From Malachius bipustulatus (taxonomy: Eukaryota; Arthropoda; Insecta; Coleoptera; Melyridae): 64,000 nt of DNA. The notes under the pieces are model-generated. The model had not been told where the DNA came from. It saw only the letters and a list, made by a program, of their open reading frames with translations, and searched no databases. Below are positions 1 through 11,185 of the stretch, one piece after another. A program made the position numbers and the translations under genes. Location: positions 37,297,579-37,361,578 of the forward strand of contig OU342638.1 of assembly GCA_910589415.1 (NCBI GenBank). The letters are read 5' to 3'. Within the stretch, counting starts at the first letter, position 1, and every line of letters begins with the position of its first letter.

Positions 1-90
1 TCCCCCGTCAAGGGGGCCCCGAGCGGTTTCTCTATGGTGTCTTTTTTGCGGAACTGTCGTAGCGAGGTCGTCGTCGAACCGGCTCCACTT

Positions 91-122
<32 letters not shown>

Positions 123-398
123 CTGCTGAAAACAATCTTACCATTACTATTACTATTACTACCGCGGAGGGGTCGTGGCGCTGCTGGACAAAATTAACCG
201 AGCTGCCGCGTCATGAAATAATTCACAAACCTCACTCGAGCGAATCGAGAAACTATTATTATTTTCGATGGATTTAATAAAAATCCATCTACCGTGAAAT
301 GGAATACTTACCTGCGTTTCGTCGGGTGCGTTGTGGACGAAAGGCAACATTTGATTGGTCCCCTGACCAAAATGGAGACCGTCATGCTGCATGAGGTA
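1..398 (-). CDS. Two exons of an unidentified poly-Gln gene, running off the left edge
   Basis: Two minus-strand exons are visible. The first is 312-398, exactly 29 codons, with a pyrimidine-rich acceptor (TCTTCCAG) before it and a consensus donor (CAG/GTAAGTA) after it; it reads YLMQHDGLHFGQGTNQMLPF and onward. The second starts after an acceptor at 128 and opens with about 13 glutamines coded by mixed CAG/CAA, then SGAGSTTTSLRQFRKKDTIE and continues past the window edge. Both exons start in phase 0, so the frame runs straight through. I do not recognise the family. Poly-Gln beside Ser/Thr-rich sequence is common in insect regulatory proteins but does not identify one. The 5' exons must lie to the right; a possible leader exon is listed at 9802-9870. 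Confidence 0.5.
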
Positions 399-2259
399 CT
401 GGAAGAGAGAAAAAAGCAACCGTTATTAGGTACCTATGCTGCGAGAGGAGTACCGATGTGGAATAAATGGTGCCGGGAGGGACGCGGACTGCTCTTATTT
501 GAGGAGTCGTTTCGATCAATTAACGCCCCGGAGGTCGCCAATGGTGAAATACCTACGGGGAAGAGGCGACTGACCAATGTGTCAATATTGTCGCTGCGGA
601 GTTTTTTCTCGTCATAATTGGGAGGATAAACAGAAATGATTCGAATAACGGCGATATGAGATGAAATTGTAATATATTTTTGAATTTCGCGCTTTTTCCA
701 GTTCGTTTGATCGGTGTTGCCACGTCCGTATGTCGATTGATTGATTGATACAGTTTTATGGAAAATGATGAAAAATCTTTTTAACACAACCGGAACCAAA
801 ATGAACACGATATTAAAGAATAATTATTCAAATATCGCGCCATTTATGTACCTAATTACGTCACAAAATAATTATCTGATTGTTTGAATAAAAAAACAGT
901 GTTGCCACAGCAATTATTCCTATTGGTTGAGACTAAATGCAACGTTGTCGCGTTGTCTAGCGAGTTAATTAAACAGAAATACATTGTTGCCATTTAATTA
1001 TCAATATTGAAACGTTTGATAAAATTCAAAGTTAGGTTTAAATTTCGCGCCTTTTGTTGTTTCTCTCTATCCCGGATTTTACGCAGTTGTCACGTTGTAG
1101 TTGTCACAATCTTCAATCGTTGCTGAAATATCCTGAAAAAACTGAAAATTCTAAATTTCTTATTTTATCTCAAACATTTTCAAAGCCGACTAGATCCCTC
1201 AGGTTTTTTAAATCGGCTTTTGTTTATATAATGGCCGCCATATTGTTTTTTCATATCATTCGGTAAAGTCAACAAGAAAACCAAAAATTTTATACAAAAA
1301 AAATTGAAACATTTTTGTATCCCCCCTTTTTCCATTTTTTTCACCGAATGAGGTCAATGTGACCTCAATATGCTTATCTTATCACCTTTTGTGGCATTCG
1401 GGGGAACAAAAAATCAAAAAAGGGAAACAAAGTTTGATTTCTTTGATACTCTATGAGACTTTTTAGTCCGATCGACGTGAAAACTTTTTTTAAATGCCAG
1501 AAAAACTTAAAAAATATTTATTTTCAACAACAAAAAATATATCTACGGCTGAAATACGGAATCTCCACTTATCAGTTTTTTTCAGGACATATTTCAGCAA
1601 CGATTGAGTTTTGTCCTGATTTTTGTTTCAGATTCTTAATAGTTAGTTCTCGAGGTCCCAATGGTGACAGATATAAAAAAAAAAAACGCCCTGTATATTT
1701 AATAATTTTCAAAAACAACTCGTCTAGAAATGATTCCGAAAATATATAATCGGCCGGATTTAAATTTAGCGCTCTTTTTAAAATTCCCCGTATTATTTGC
1801 ATAAATCATCCCTGTTGCCACGTTGCATTTTTAATTTCCTATGGCCGATTCCTAGGGACTAAAAAATACCCTGTTGTCAATTTGTAATGTTGTTTATAGT
1901 CAATTTCTGGACTGCAAGATTTTAAAACGTCTCTGAAAAGAAATTCTGGAGCTCGTCAGATTCAAATTACGCGCTCCTTTCATCGCTCGTCGTAAATATA
2001 ACCAGCGACACTGATTGGTCTAAAACATAGCGCACGAACCCCAGCAGCGTTGCCAGGTCGTAGTTTTAAGTTAAAAATTTAAAGATTTTTTTAATAAAAC
2101 ATCTTTGACAAGATTAAGATCAATCTTCTTTTTTTTCGCTTCTTTAATGGCCTTCGCAGACTTGTCGATTCACCCAGCTATATTCTTAATATAAACTAAT
2201 TTTTATTTTTTAATCGGTCAAAATAGCCAAACTGTCATAGTTTCGGTAAAACGATCTCT
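399..2259. other. Gene-free stretch
   Basis: Short frames only, none with coding character or splice support. It is AT-rich and contains a degraded copy of the fold-back repeat family (1095-1625). The rest is presumably intron or upstream sequence of the left-edge gene. Confidence 0.5.
1095..1625. repeat. Degraded copy of the dispersed fold-back element family
   Basis: The left part holds GTTGCTGAAATATCCTGAAA, a GCCGACTAGATCC block and GGCCGCCATATTG; the right part holds the inverse TCAGTTTTTTTCAGGACATA and TTTCAGCAACG. The same ordered blocks recur in the elements at 28031-28998, 62035-63013 and 63379-63860. The outer termini are not recognisable here, so this is an old or internal copy. 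Confidence 0.6.
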
Positions 2260-2261
2260 AA

Positions 2262-2475
2262 AATGCAGCATGGCTTTGTTTGGTTAGTACTTGGATGGGT
2301 GACCAAAATTATTGTGGTAAAAAAAAAGTTCCGTGACCGATCGTGCTCCGCGAGGTACGTTAAAAAGAGGGTCCCGGCTGCTTCACAGCAGTCGTTAAGT
2401 TATGTCAGAGGCCCTTGAGGTTACTTGAAAACTTCTGACACTTGGGCTTTACCACAGCCATACAATATTTATTTT
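2262..2475 (+). repeat. 5S-rRNA-like SINE
   Basis: The stretch GGTTAGTACTTGGATGGGTG followed by ACC (about 2281-2303) matches the 3' half of eukaryotic 5S rRNA, which carries the internal RNA polymerase III control region. It continues into a non-5S body containing GCAGTCGTTAAGTTATGTCA and a terminal ACTTGGGCTTTACCACAGCC block, then an AT-rich tail. A 5S-like head joined to an unrelated body is the build of a 5S-derived (SINE3-type) element. The 5S part is partial and breaks off after GACC, so it is not a functional 5S gene. Confidence 0.65.
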
Positions 2476-5400
2476 TTTTTATTTTTACATTGTAATTTAA
2501 TTGAGTGTCTAGATTTGAATTTCATGTTCGATCACAAAATTTTTTCCGAGTCTTTTGATATGTAGTTCAGTTAGCTTCGTCCCATATTTATTTTACAGCA
2601 TCGAAAATATAATAAGGAAATCATTAAAGCAGTTGATAGTCATCAATCTCGCTTAACAGCTTTCTGACAGAGGTATAAACCGTTGACAGAAGGTGCAATT
2701 ATCCTTAAAAGAGTAAATATGGGACGCAGGAGAACCGGCATGAAAATAGCGGGATTTTCAAATAAAAAGGACAACTAAAGGGATTGGTTAAAATTTTGCG
2801 GGAAAAGAGAGACGGAGGTAGAATGCTGCCAGTTTGCAGTCACATCCATTTGGCACTATTAGTTTGAACACTGAGACGCGGATATTAAGAAGTTCGGTGT
2901 TAGTTTCTAATTTATATTTTTATAATTCAAATTAAATAATGTAGTTGTCGAGAAAAAGCCCTAGTGAACTGTGTCCGTATAAATCGAGGAATAATTTTCA
3001 CGAGTAAGTAGTTCGCTATTTCTATCGGCCGAATTATTTAGTAAAACCAGGATAGAAGTCCCAGTTTAAGAATTCCAGCTTCATGTCTCATTTCTGGTTT
3101 CCCTTTATTCAATCGCTACCGGATTTTAAATTCGTCAAGATGGGTGTTGTGAGCTGGACCTACCTCAAGTCATGTATCAAGAAATGAATAATAATATTTG
3201 GGTCAACTGGTGTGATTCGCTAGTCGCTGATGAATTCATCGCTTTTACTACAGGAGCCAGGGAAAATGTTTTCAAACTGATGATGAGTCTTAATAAAAGC
3301 GAAACAGATGAGACATCTTTGATCGGGGGATAATTATTTTCTTTCTTACAATAGGGTTGATTCAAAAGCATGGATTTCTCATATTGTATAACAAAAAAGA
3401 GGAAAAAGAAATAATTGATGATAAAAGTTATAACCCAATTTCAGTCATTACACTAGATAGAAATAAAACTGGTCTTATAAGGAAGAGACAAAAGCCATAA
3501 AAAAAAGAAGAATAAAAAGAAGAAGGAAGACAAGTTGTAATGATAAATATAGCAATAATAATAAATTAATCAATCGGACAATGTTGCCATATGAAAAATA
3601 AAAATTTCTAATTATTTTTTTACTACTGACACTGACTGATACTGACTTTACTACTCTATTATTATTACTACATAATATTACTATGCAGTACCAGTACATT
3701 TATTTTAATAAGGATATTAAAAAAAAGTAATGGTTATTTATTATTTTGATAGAAGAAATAAAAGAGAAATTCGAATATCGATCGATTGCTTCACATTTCG
3801 TTCTAGTTATTGTTGTTATTATTACAAAAAAGAAGTGGCGTTATTTATTATCGTTATCGCTTGGACTTTTCCAATTTAATGAAACGATATCAGAAGAAGT
3901 CGATTTTCCGCGTTGTTGTTATCATTTCCATTTCCACCTTAACCGAGTTTCCCTTGACCAGAATCGAATATGTTTCGGTAATGAGGAGTGTGGAAATTTG
4001 ATGGTTATTGTGCTCGGCCGCTTCGGCGATCGATTTTTCAATTATCGTTATTGGAAAGTTGTTTATCGCTTCGGCTTTTGTTATTATTGTTTCGCCGGTG
4101 GCGGCCACGTCATCAATCGGGCAAAACGTCTTAAATTATTAATTAATTATTATTTAATCAATCCTACCTTGTAGAGTAAGTAATCGGTTAACTTCGTCGT
4201 TATTGTGCTGTGGGGAATTATCGGAACTTCAATTATTTGACCGAACATTATACTTTTTGGTTTTGGTATGGTATGGGTAGGTAGGTAATAAAATAAACTG
4301 AACGCAACCAAAACCAAGTCGTGGTGGTGGTAATGGTTCGAGTAATAGTAATAGTAATAGTAATGGAAATTATAATGTGTGATAGTTACCTAGGTACTGA
4401 AAAAAAAGTTAAAAAAAAAAAGGAATATTTCCTATTTAATTTATTCTTTATCGTCGCTTTTATCTTCTAACAAGGGAAAAATGGAACGATACGATACGAT
4501 ATTATACGATCTATAATAGGTACAATGTTCGTTTAGTATTGAAATTGCAGTAGGTAGGTACTTTCAATACAAACGCTCGTTTCATTTTATTCAAATACTG
4601 GCGCTCACTTTTATTATTAATAATTAAAGTATAATCGACTTGGCAACCTTTATTACATATATTACGAGATAAAGAGATAAAGGGACATATTACCTACGAT
4701 TAATTCGTAATTCCTAATCAGAAATGTCATCTGTCATTATTCAAACGAAACAATGCGAGAGAAGATGACCGAACGTTATCTATCCACCGCAACAACAACA
4801 TTTTTCCAACTATGTAATTATAATAATAATAATAGTAATAATAATAAACAGCAAGGTCAAAGGATGTTAATAAACATAAATATGAGGTTATTGTAGTAGA
4901 GTTATTCAGCGTCAGCGTTGCTAAATTTATTAATTAATCAAATAAAAATGCGCTTATCTATCGAGTATATTATGTATTAAGTTAAAATTATTGCTCGTAC
5001 GTACTATTATTATTATTATTGCAAGTAGAATAATAAAGAATTATTATCAAATTTCGGTTATCTATATCGCAGTCAAGAAAATAAAAATAACGAGCTCCAC
5101 CACGTTAATTATAATGACGACGATAAGAAATAAATATCATCCTGAGGACTATTTACTGGTGTAATTAGCGAGAAAAGTTGCTCTATAGTTTGCTTTAATA
5201 GAACTAGAACTGGAACTGGTCTGGCAGAAACTTTACTATTATTATAACTAGCACTAGCACTAGTACTACCTACTTAGTACCCACGTACAGATACAGAATA
5301 ATCAGGCTCTACCTTATCTAATAACAACTAAACACGCGCAAATGAATATGTAAATATTAAATAAATACTAACGAGTTGTACTACTGTTATTTAAATAATA

Positions 5401-6519
5401 AATCGAAGACACTCGTTTCATCTCATCAGTTGGTCGAAATGGTTTTCCTATCTATGATACAAAACTGTCAGAGTACTACTGGACCTAGTTGCACTCGCGC
5501 AGGTAATTAATAATTAAATTTTCATGTTCGATTCACCCATGAAACATCTCGCACACGATTAATAACTCAATCTCACCTCCCTAGTTTGAACGTTTCAGTT
5601 TTTTTTATTGAGGTGACAACATCGCCGTAAAACGCAATATGACTAAATGCACAAGTCTACCAAGACCTTTGATAAATAATAAAAGAAGAAAGTTGAATGT
5701 CAAATTACTAAATATTTGACGTTTCAGAGGTTTGTCAAAATGGCGACTCACTATATAATAATTGACAAGACGTCAATAATGTGAAAATGCGACTTTGGTT
5801 AAGACTGGATTAAAATTGTTTGCTGTTAATAGTCGAGAAAAACTGCCCATTCCGGTATTTTGACGTTTCAGTTGTTGCTCATCATTTTGACGTTCAGTCA
5901 TAATGACGCTCATCGAAGATTGAACGTCAATTTTGGGTCTCTTTAATTCGACACCGTTTATCAAAATGTCGACTTATCAAAGTATGTGAAACATTATTAT
6001 TCGTCATCTAATCAGCTCTGGACATTAAATTTTGCTTCCTATTTTGTGTATAAATTGTGCTAGTGGTAGCAGTGCTATTAAATGCGTTTATAAAACCATT
6101 TAGAAATAAAATTGTTCATAACTTCATTTTTTAAATGGAACATCCTGTATATTATTGCATTTTTGAATTCGTCAGGAAATTCTAGTCTGGTTTGATATGT
6201 CGCACTCCATATCTAAGTATTATAGTTTTTGAATTGTGCGTATTTTTTTTGCTTGGAAATTCAGTTTTTGGCGATTGATTATTTAGTAAGCAGTGTTGCC
6301 GTATCCGAAAAATGAGCAAAGAAGTGATAAGAACGACTCAATGTCTCGGTACTTACGAGCTAGACCGAGTCATTACATCAAGTCTAGATATGAAGAGTAA
6401 TGGGGACGACTCAATTCGTTTGGTTTCCAAGATCGATGGTTGCCATTAGATTGTTCCTATTCAAAAGAGCGTCAAAAATTATCAAAATTGAAAAAAAAAG
6501 TTGGTCTCTAAAAACCCTA
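2476..6519. other. Gene-free AT-rich stretch
   Basis: I see only short frames and simple-sequence runs (AAT, AGTAAT and similar). A block around 5590-5960 resembles the ~220-bp repeat unit of 7505-8730: it shares the AATAAAAGAAGAA run, TTTGACGTTTCAG and repeated GACGTCA-like words. No gene or RNA is supported. Confidence 0.5.
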
Positions 6520-7145
6520 ATAACTCGAAAAGTACAACTTTTCAGCCTATGGTGCGACATATCAAATGAGGCTAGAATTGTCTGACTAATCCGAAAATGT
6601 AATAATAACAAGGTGTTCCGTTTGAAAAAACGAAATTACAGGTTATTTTTTGTATAAATGAGAGTGTGGCTACCATTAAATTATTCATGTTGAAAAGGGC
6701 GTCAAAAATGTTAAAAAAATCGCCCCTAAAAGTATCATAATTCCAACCTGAATAACTCGAAAAGTACAACTTCTCAGCCTATAGTGTGACCTATCGAGTC
6801 AGACTAGAATTATCTGATTAATCCATTAAAGTAATAATATACAGGGGGTTATTAACAAAATAACAAAGTGAGCATTGATTTTTATTATAATAATATCACG
6901 AGAGTTCTATTATATTAAATAAAAATCACCGAACATTTTTTTTTTATTTAAAAAAATTAGTATACATATTTTAAATCTGAGATAAGTCAGAAATTATTAT
7001 TCTTAGATATGGAGTGTGACATATCAAGTCAGACTAAAATTGTCTGACGAATCCAAAAATGTAATAATATACAGGGTGTTCCATTTGAAATAACAAAGTT
7101 ACAGGCTATATTTTGTATAAATACGAGCGTTGCTACCATTAAAAA
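6520..7145. repeat. Repeat units of about 232 bp ending in a GGTGTTCC box
   Basis: The string TAACTCGAAAAGTACAACTT recurs at about 6521 and 6753. Each time it is followed by TCAGCCTAT, GTGNGACNTATC, a variant of AGACTAGAATTGTCTGAC, AATCC and a GTAATAAT(A)AC block, with an AGGGTGTTCC-like motif. A third partial copy starts near 7014 and ends at the TTGCTACCATTAAA motif shared with the first two. It looks like a short tandem or nested non-autonomous element; no coding sequence. Confidence 0.6.
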
Positions 7146-7504
7146 ATTCCTAATACTACTATTATTACATTAAATACTACTATTCCATGTAAATAAGTAA
7201 ATAGTGTCAAGCTAAGTGTAAATAAATAATTACCGACTCAGATTTCTAAGAATATTGGGAGATAACGTTCATTAACCTGTTCTATAGGAACTCCACGATC
7301 CACGAGTAAGTCAATTCACCGTAATAGTGATATCACTCTAGAGTGAGGGTCTAGAATATTTCCACCACCTCGGATCGCACATATAAATGAACCACATGAA
7401 GGGGAATCTTCAATTTTTAAATAGAAGTCTAGCGGTGTCCAAAATAAATAATTAAGTAGTGTCAATCTGAGTGTAAATAAATAATTAGGGTTATTTATTT
7501 GAGT

Positions 7505-8730
7505 GTAATGTAGAGTGTTTTGACGTTTCAGTTATTTGATGAAGTGAAAATGACACCTCAAAAAGCAATCCAAGGTTGAATGGCTGAATGCAAAATTGTG
7601 CTAAGGCCATTAATAAAAAAAGAAGGCCATTGAACGTCAAATCACTGAATCTTGACGCGAATAAAGTCAAAATCATCAAATGACTTTGATTTTTGACTAA
7701 ACATTTATTCTTTAAATTTGACATCTTCATGATTGTTTCATTAGTATTTTGACGTTTCAGTTATTTAATCAAATGACACCCGAAGAAGCAATCCTAGGTC
7801 CAATGTTGTACGACTGAATGCAGAAGTGTGCGAAGACCATTATTAACAAATAAAAGAAGAACGAGGCTCGATTAAAATTTGCTTTTTAAATTCAAAGTTT
7901 TAATTGTTTGTCGCCAGTACGTCAAAAATGCCAAAAAGTAACGAAATTTTGACGTTTTCATGATTGTTCCATGAGTGTTTTGACGTTTCGATTATTTGAT
8001 GAAATGGCACCCGAAGTAGCAATCCGAGGTTGAATGTACGGCTGAATGTAGACGTGTGCGAAGGCCATTTAAATAAATAAAAGAAGAACGAGGTTGAACG
8101 TCAAATTACTGGATCTTGACGTCAATAGAACGTCAAAATGATCAAAAAATGACTGATTAAAATTTTCTCTTTAAATTTGACGTTTTCATGAGTGTTTTGA
8201 CGTTTCGCTTATTTGATGAAATGACATCCGAAAAAGCAATCCACCGTTAAAAGTATAGCTGAATGCAGGAGTGTGCGAAGGCCATTAATAAATAAAAGGC
8301 GGTTGAACGTCAAATAAGGGATCTTGACGTGAATAGAACGTCAAAATTAACAAATGATTTTTGACTCGATTAAACTTTGCCCTTCAAATTTAACATTTTA
8401 ATTGTTTTTTGTATTTTTTAGTTTGAGTTTTTTTGGCTTTTCGACCGTTAATCATAACTGCGGCCATTAACAATTAGCACGTCCAAATATGTCAAACAAA
8501 TTAACAAAATTTACATATTTTCATAAATATTTTGACGTTTCAGTTGTTTGTTAAGATGGCACTGGACACTTCAAGAAACAATTGGAGCTTGAACGTATGG
8601 CTGAATGCGCAAGTGTGCGAAGGTCATTAATAAATAAAAGAAGAAGGGTTCAATTAACGTAAAATTACTTGATCTTATCATGACGTTTCAACTGTTTGTT
8701 TGTCAAATGGAGGCCCTAATAAACAGTAAG
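7505..8730. repeat. Tandem array, unit about 220 bp, rich in TGACGT
   Basis: The phrase TTTTGACGTTTCAGTTATTT, or a close variant, recurs near 7519, 7749, 7979, 8195 and 8530. Each copy is followed by a ATGACACCCGAAGAAGCAAT-like block, TGAATGCAGGAGTGTGCGAA, AATAAAAGAAGAA, then GTTGAACGTCAAAT and GAACGTCAAAA. Five diverged copies can be followed; spacing is about 215-230 bp except for the last, about 335 bp away. Each unit carries several TGACGT/ACGTCA words in both orientations. No long frame runs through it. Confidence 0.7.
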
Positions 8731-9801
8731 TAGAAAATGTAATCATCATTTTACTCGAGCAAAAATTTCACCTTAAACTCGATATTTTGACGCTCTTCTT
8801 CTTTTTCTATATATTTGTTTTTCAAAAAGAAGACGAAATTATTCGGTTCATATGTCACAAATAATATGCGCATGCGCCCCTTTATGACATCATGACATTT
8901 CATAACAATCATTGTATTTTAGGTAAAAAAATTAAAACTAATAATTGAATCCATTAAAATGATAAAAGTCTTTATGAAAATTATTTATTGCGGTATTGAC
9001 GCCTCTAGAACGCGATTATTTAATTCTCCCTAATTATGACAAACTAATGGATGTGCCCCATTGTCATGCATGGCATGACGTAAATGACGTAACGTTACAT
9101 AATGACATGACGAACCAAAAATGGCGGGCTCTTTTGAAAAAGAAAGCAACTAGGGTGGAACGAATTTTGTTCTTAGAGACGTGGATTAAATTAAAAATAA
9201 AATGTGCTGAGTCCTCGTTTCATACCTACCTATTATTAACATTACTGTTGTTTGAAAAATATTAATTAATGACACGATTTAAATCAACCTTACTTATTAT
9301 TCTAATGGAACGTGAATGCAAATTAAATAAATATTTTATCTTTCCAGCACCAGTTTGTATAAACAAGCAGTTTTTTTCATAAACAAAAATAACAAAATAA
9401 TAATAATAATCAGGTGTCAAAATCCAAGGATCTGATTGGCTAATTCCGATTTTTTCGATCGCAGAGTAAGGAAACAAAAAATACTATGACGGCCCGAATT
9501 GAATTTCGAAAACGAAAAATGAACAGCTCGTGTCCGTTCGTTTCGTGGTGGAGGTGGTGGTGGTGGTAGTATTGGTACTGCTGGTGGTACTGGTACTGGT
9601 GGTGGTGGTGGTGATGGTTCCTGGCCAACAAAGCAGACAGAAATCATACGGGGATCGATATTTACGTCGGTGCACGTAAATTTAGGGGAGCAAAGTAGGT
9701 TATCACGAGTGCAACTGTCGTCATTATCTCTAATGACTAAAACTGAACCTTTTTCCTAATTATTGACGCGATAATTAATTGAAAAAACGTACAAAACTTA
9801 C
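8731..9801. other. Gene-free stretch with a GGT microsatellite
   Basis: There is no supported gene. A GGT/GGTACT simple repeat at about 9545-9615 gives Pro-, Thr- or His-rich open frames on the minus strand; these are by-products of the repeat. Confidence 0.5.
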
Positions 9802-9870
9802 CTAATTATATTTTTCACTGATGATAACACCGACCGCCATGTTTTCTGTCAAATAATCAGGCAGGCTTAC
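9802..9870 (-). other. Possible 5' leader exon of the left-edge gene
   Basis: On the minus strand an AACATGGCGG context (a good start-codon setting) is followed after 36 nt by a stop, TAG, directly overlapping a perfect AG/GTAAGTTTT donor at about 9802. It could be an untranslated or upstream-frame-bearing first exon of the minus-strand gene at 1-398, with a ~9.4 kb first intron. Transcript evidence is lacking. Confidence 0.2.
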
Positions 9871-11185
9871 TGTTGTCTGGTTGTTTGTTTACCGGAAGAT
9901 GACAAAAGCAACATGCGCGACAATTCGTTTATCGTTTGTCATTATTACACAGCGTTGTCACGTTCATTATTGTTACATAATGATAAATTAAATCAGTCTT
10001 CTTCTTTTTATTTCAGCTAATAAGTAGTGAATCATTACCGTTTCTAATTTAATCATCTTAATAAAATTTAAATCAGAGATTGTTACGTTTTAAGAATAAG
10101 TGGTAATTATAAGATTTTTAATGTTAGTAGTATTATTAGCGTAATTGGTCGAGAGATATGGCAATGTTGCCTGATAGAATAAAATAATAGTCGTCGAAAT
10201 TGTACCAAACCGAGCAAAATACCTACCACCACCACCACGACGACCACGAAAATGAAACACGGTCATTGGAGCATTAGAGCATGTCGTGCATTGAAATGAT
10301 TATTTTCAGACCACATTCGTGAAGAGTTTATTAGGCTCATTACTATTGCTGAATTTCATAAATTATTTAAAAAAATCATCCACGCATTTAGGTACCGTAA
10401 TTAATTTTTGACAGGCCGTTTGTCTGAAATTGAAAATAATTTATGTAAATATACACAAAGAGACAACGAGAGGGACGACACGGAGTGAAAGGGCGAGAAT
10501 TTATCGGAAAAATGAATTATTTATCATCGAGAAATATTTACCAAGTAGGGGGTTAGTAAGTTGTTATTGTGTTTTATGTAAATATATTCGAAATGCAGGC
10601 AAACATCGTGTGTAAAGTTGAATTATTAATTTGTTTGCGGTTGTGGTGCTTCGACCGTAATTTGAATTTAATCAAATCCCTCCTTTTCTATTACACTGCT
10701 ATGCAACCAGTAATACTTTCGCGTACATATTTCTCGACATATGATCTGCAACCAATAATACACGCGGTAGCCTATTAATGACGGACATGGATGAGACAAG
10801 AGATAATGAAAGAACGACTGCTTTATTTATTTATTGGAGCAAAATATTTATTATCTTCAAGTTATTTCTTACTTTTTCGTCAGACTTATTTGAACTTTTA
10901 TAATAATTATTAATAACTTCATTCAAATATCTGCGACTGCGCGCTGCTGATCGCTCTGCACTTTCAAACTTAACAGCGTTGTCACGTTAGCCTGAATTTC
11001 CTTGACCGTACTCTTTTCTAATCAGCATCACCAAATTATGAACTACAATAATAATTGTCTGTAATTATATACTTGTTGATAGTTATAATATGTTACAAAA
11101 TAATTACAACATTAAAAATAAATAAATAATTTAAAATAATTTATTAAAAAATAAAAAAAATACACTTAAATTACAAATAGCATTC
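9871..11185. other. Gene-free stretch
   Basis: AT-rich, with no long frame and no recognised RNA. The part next to 11185 is the likely 3' UTR of the minus-strand transporter. Confidence 0.5.

Noticed and set aside
9417..9675. Three overlapping minus-strand frames rich in Pro, His or Thr
   Set aside because: All three come from a GGT/GGTACT simple repeat read in three frames; no splice sites or conserved ends.
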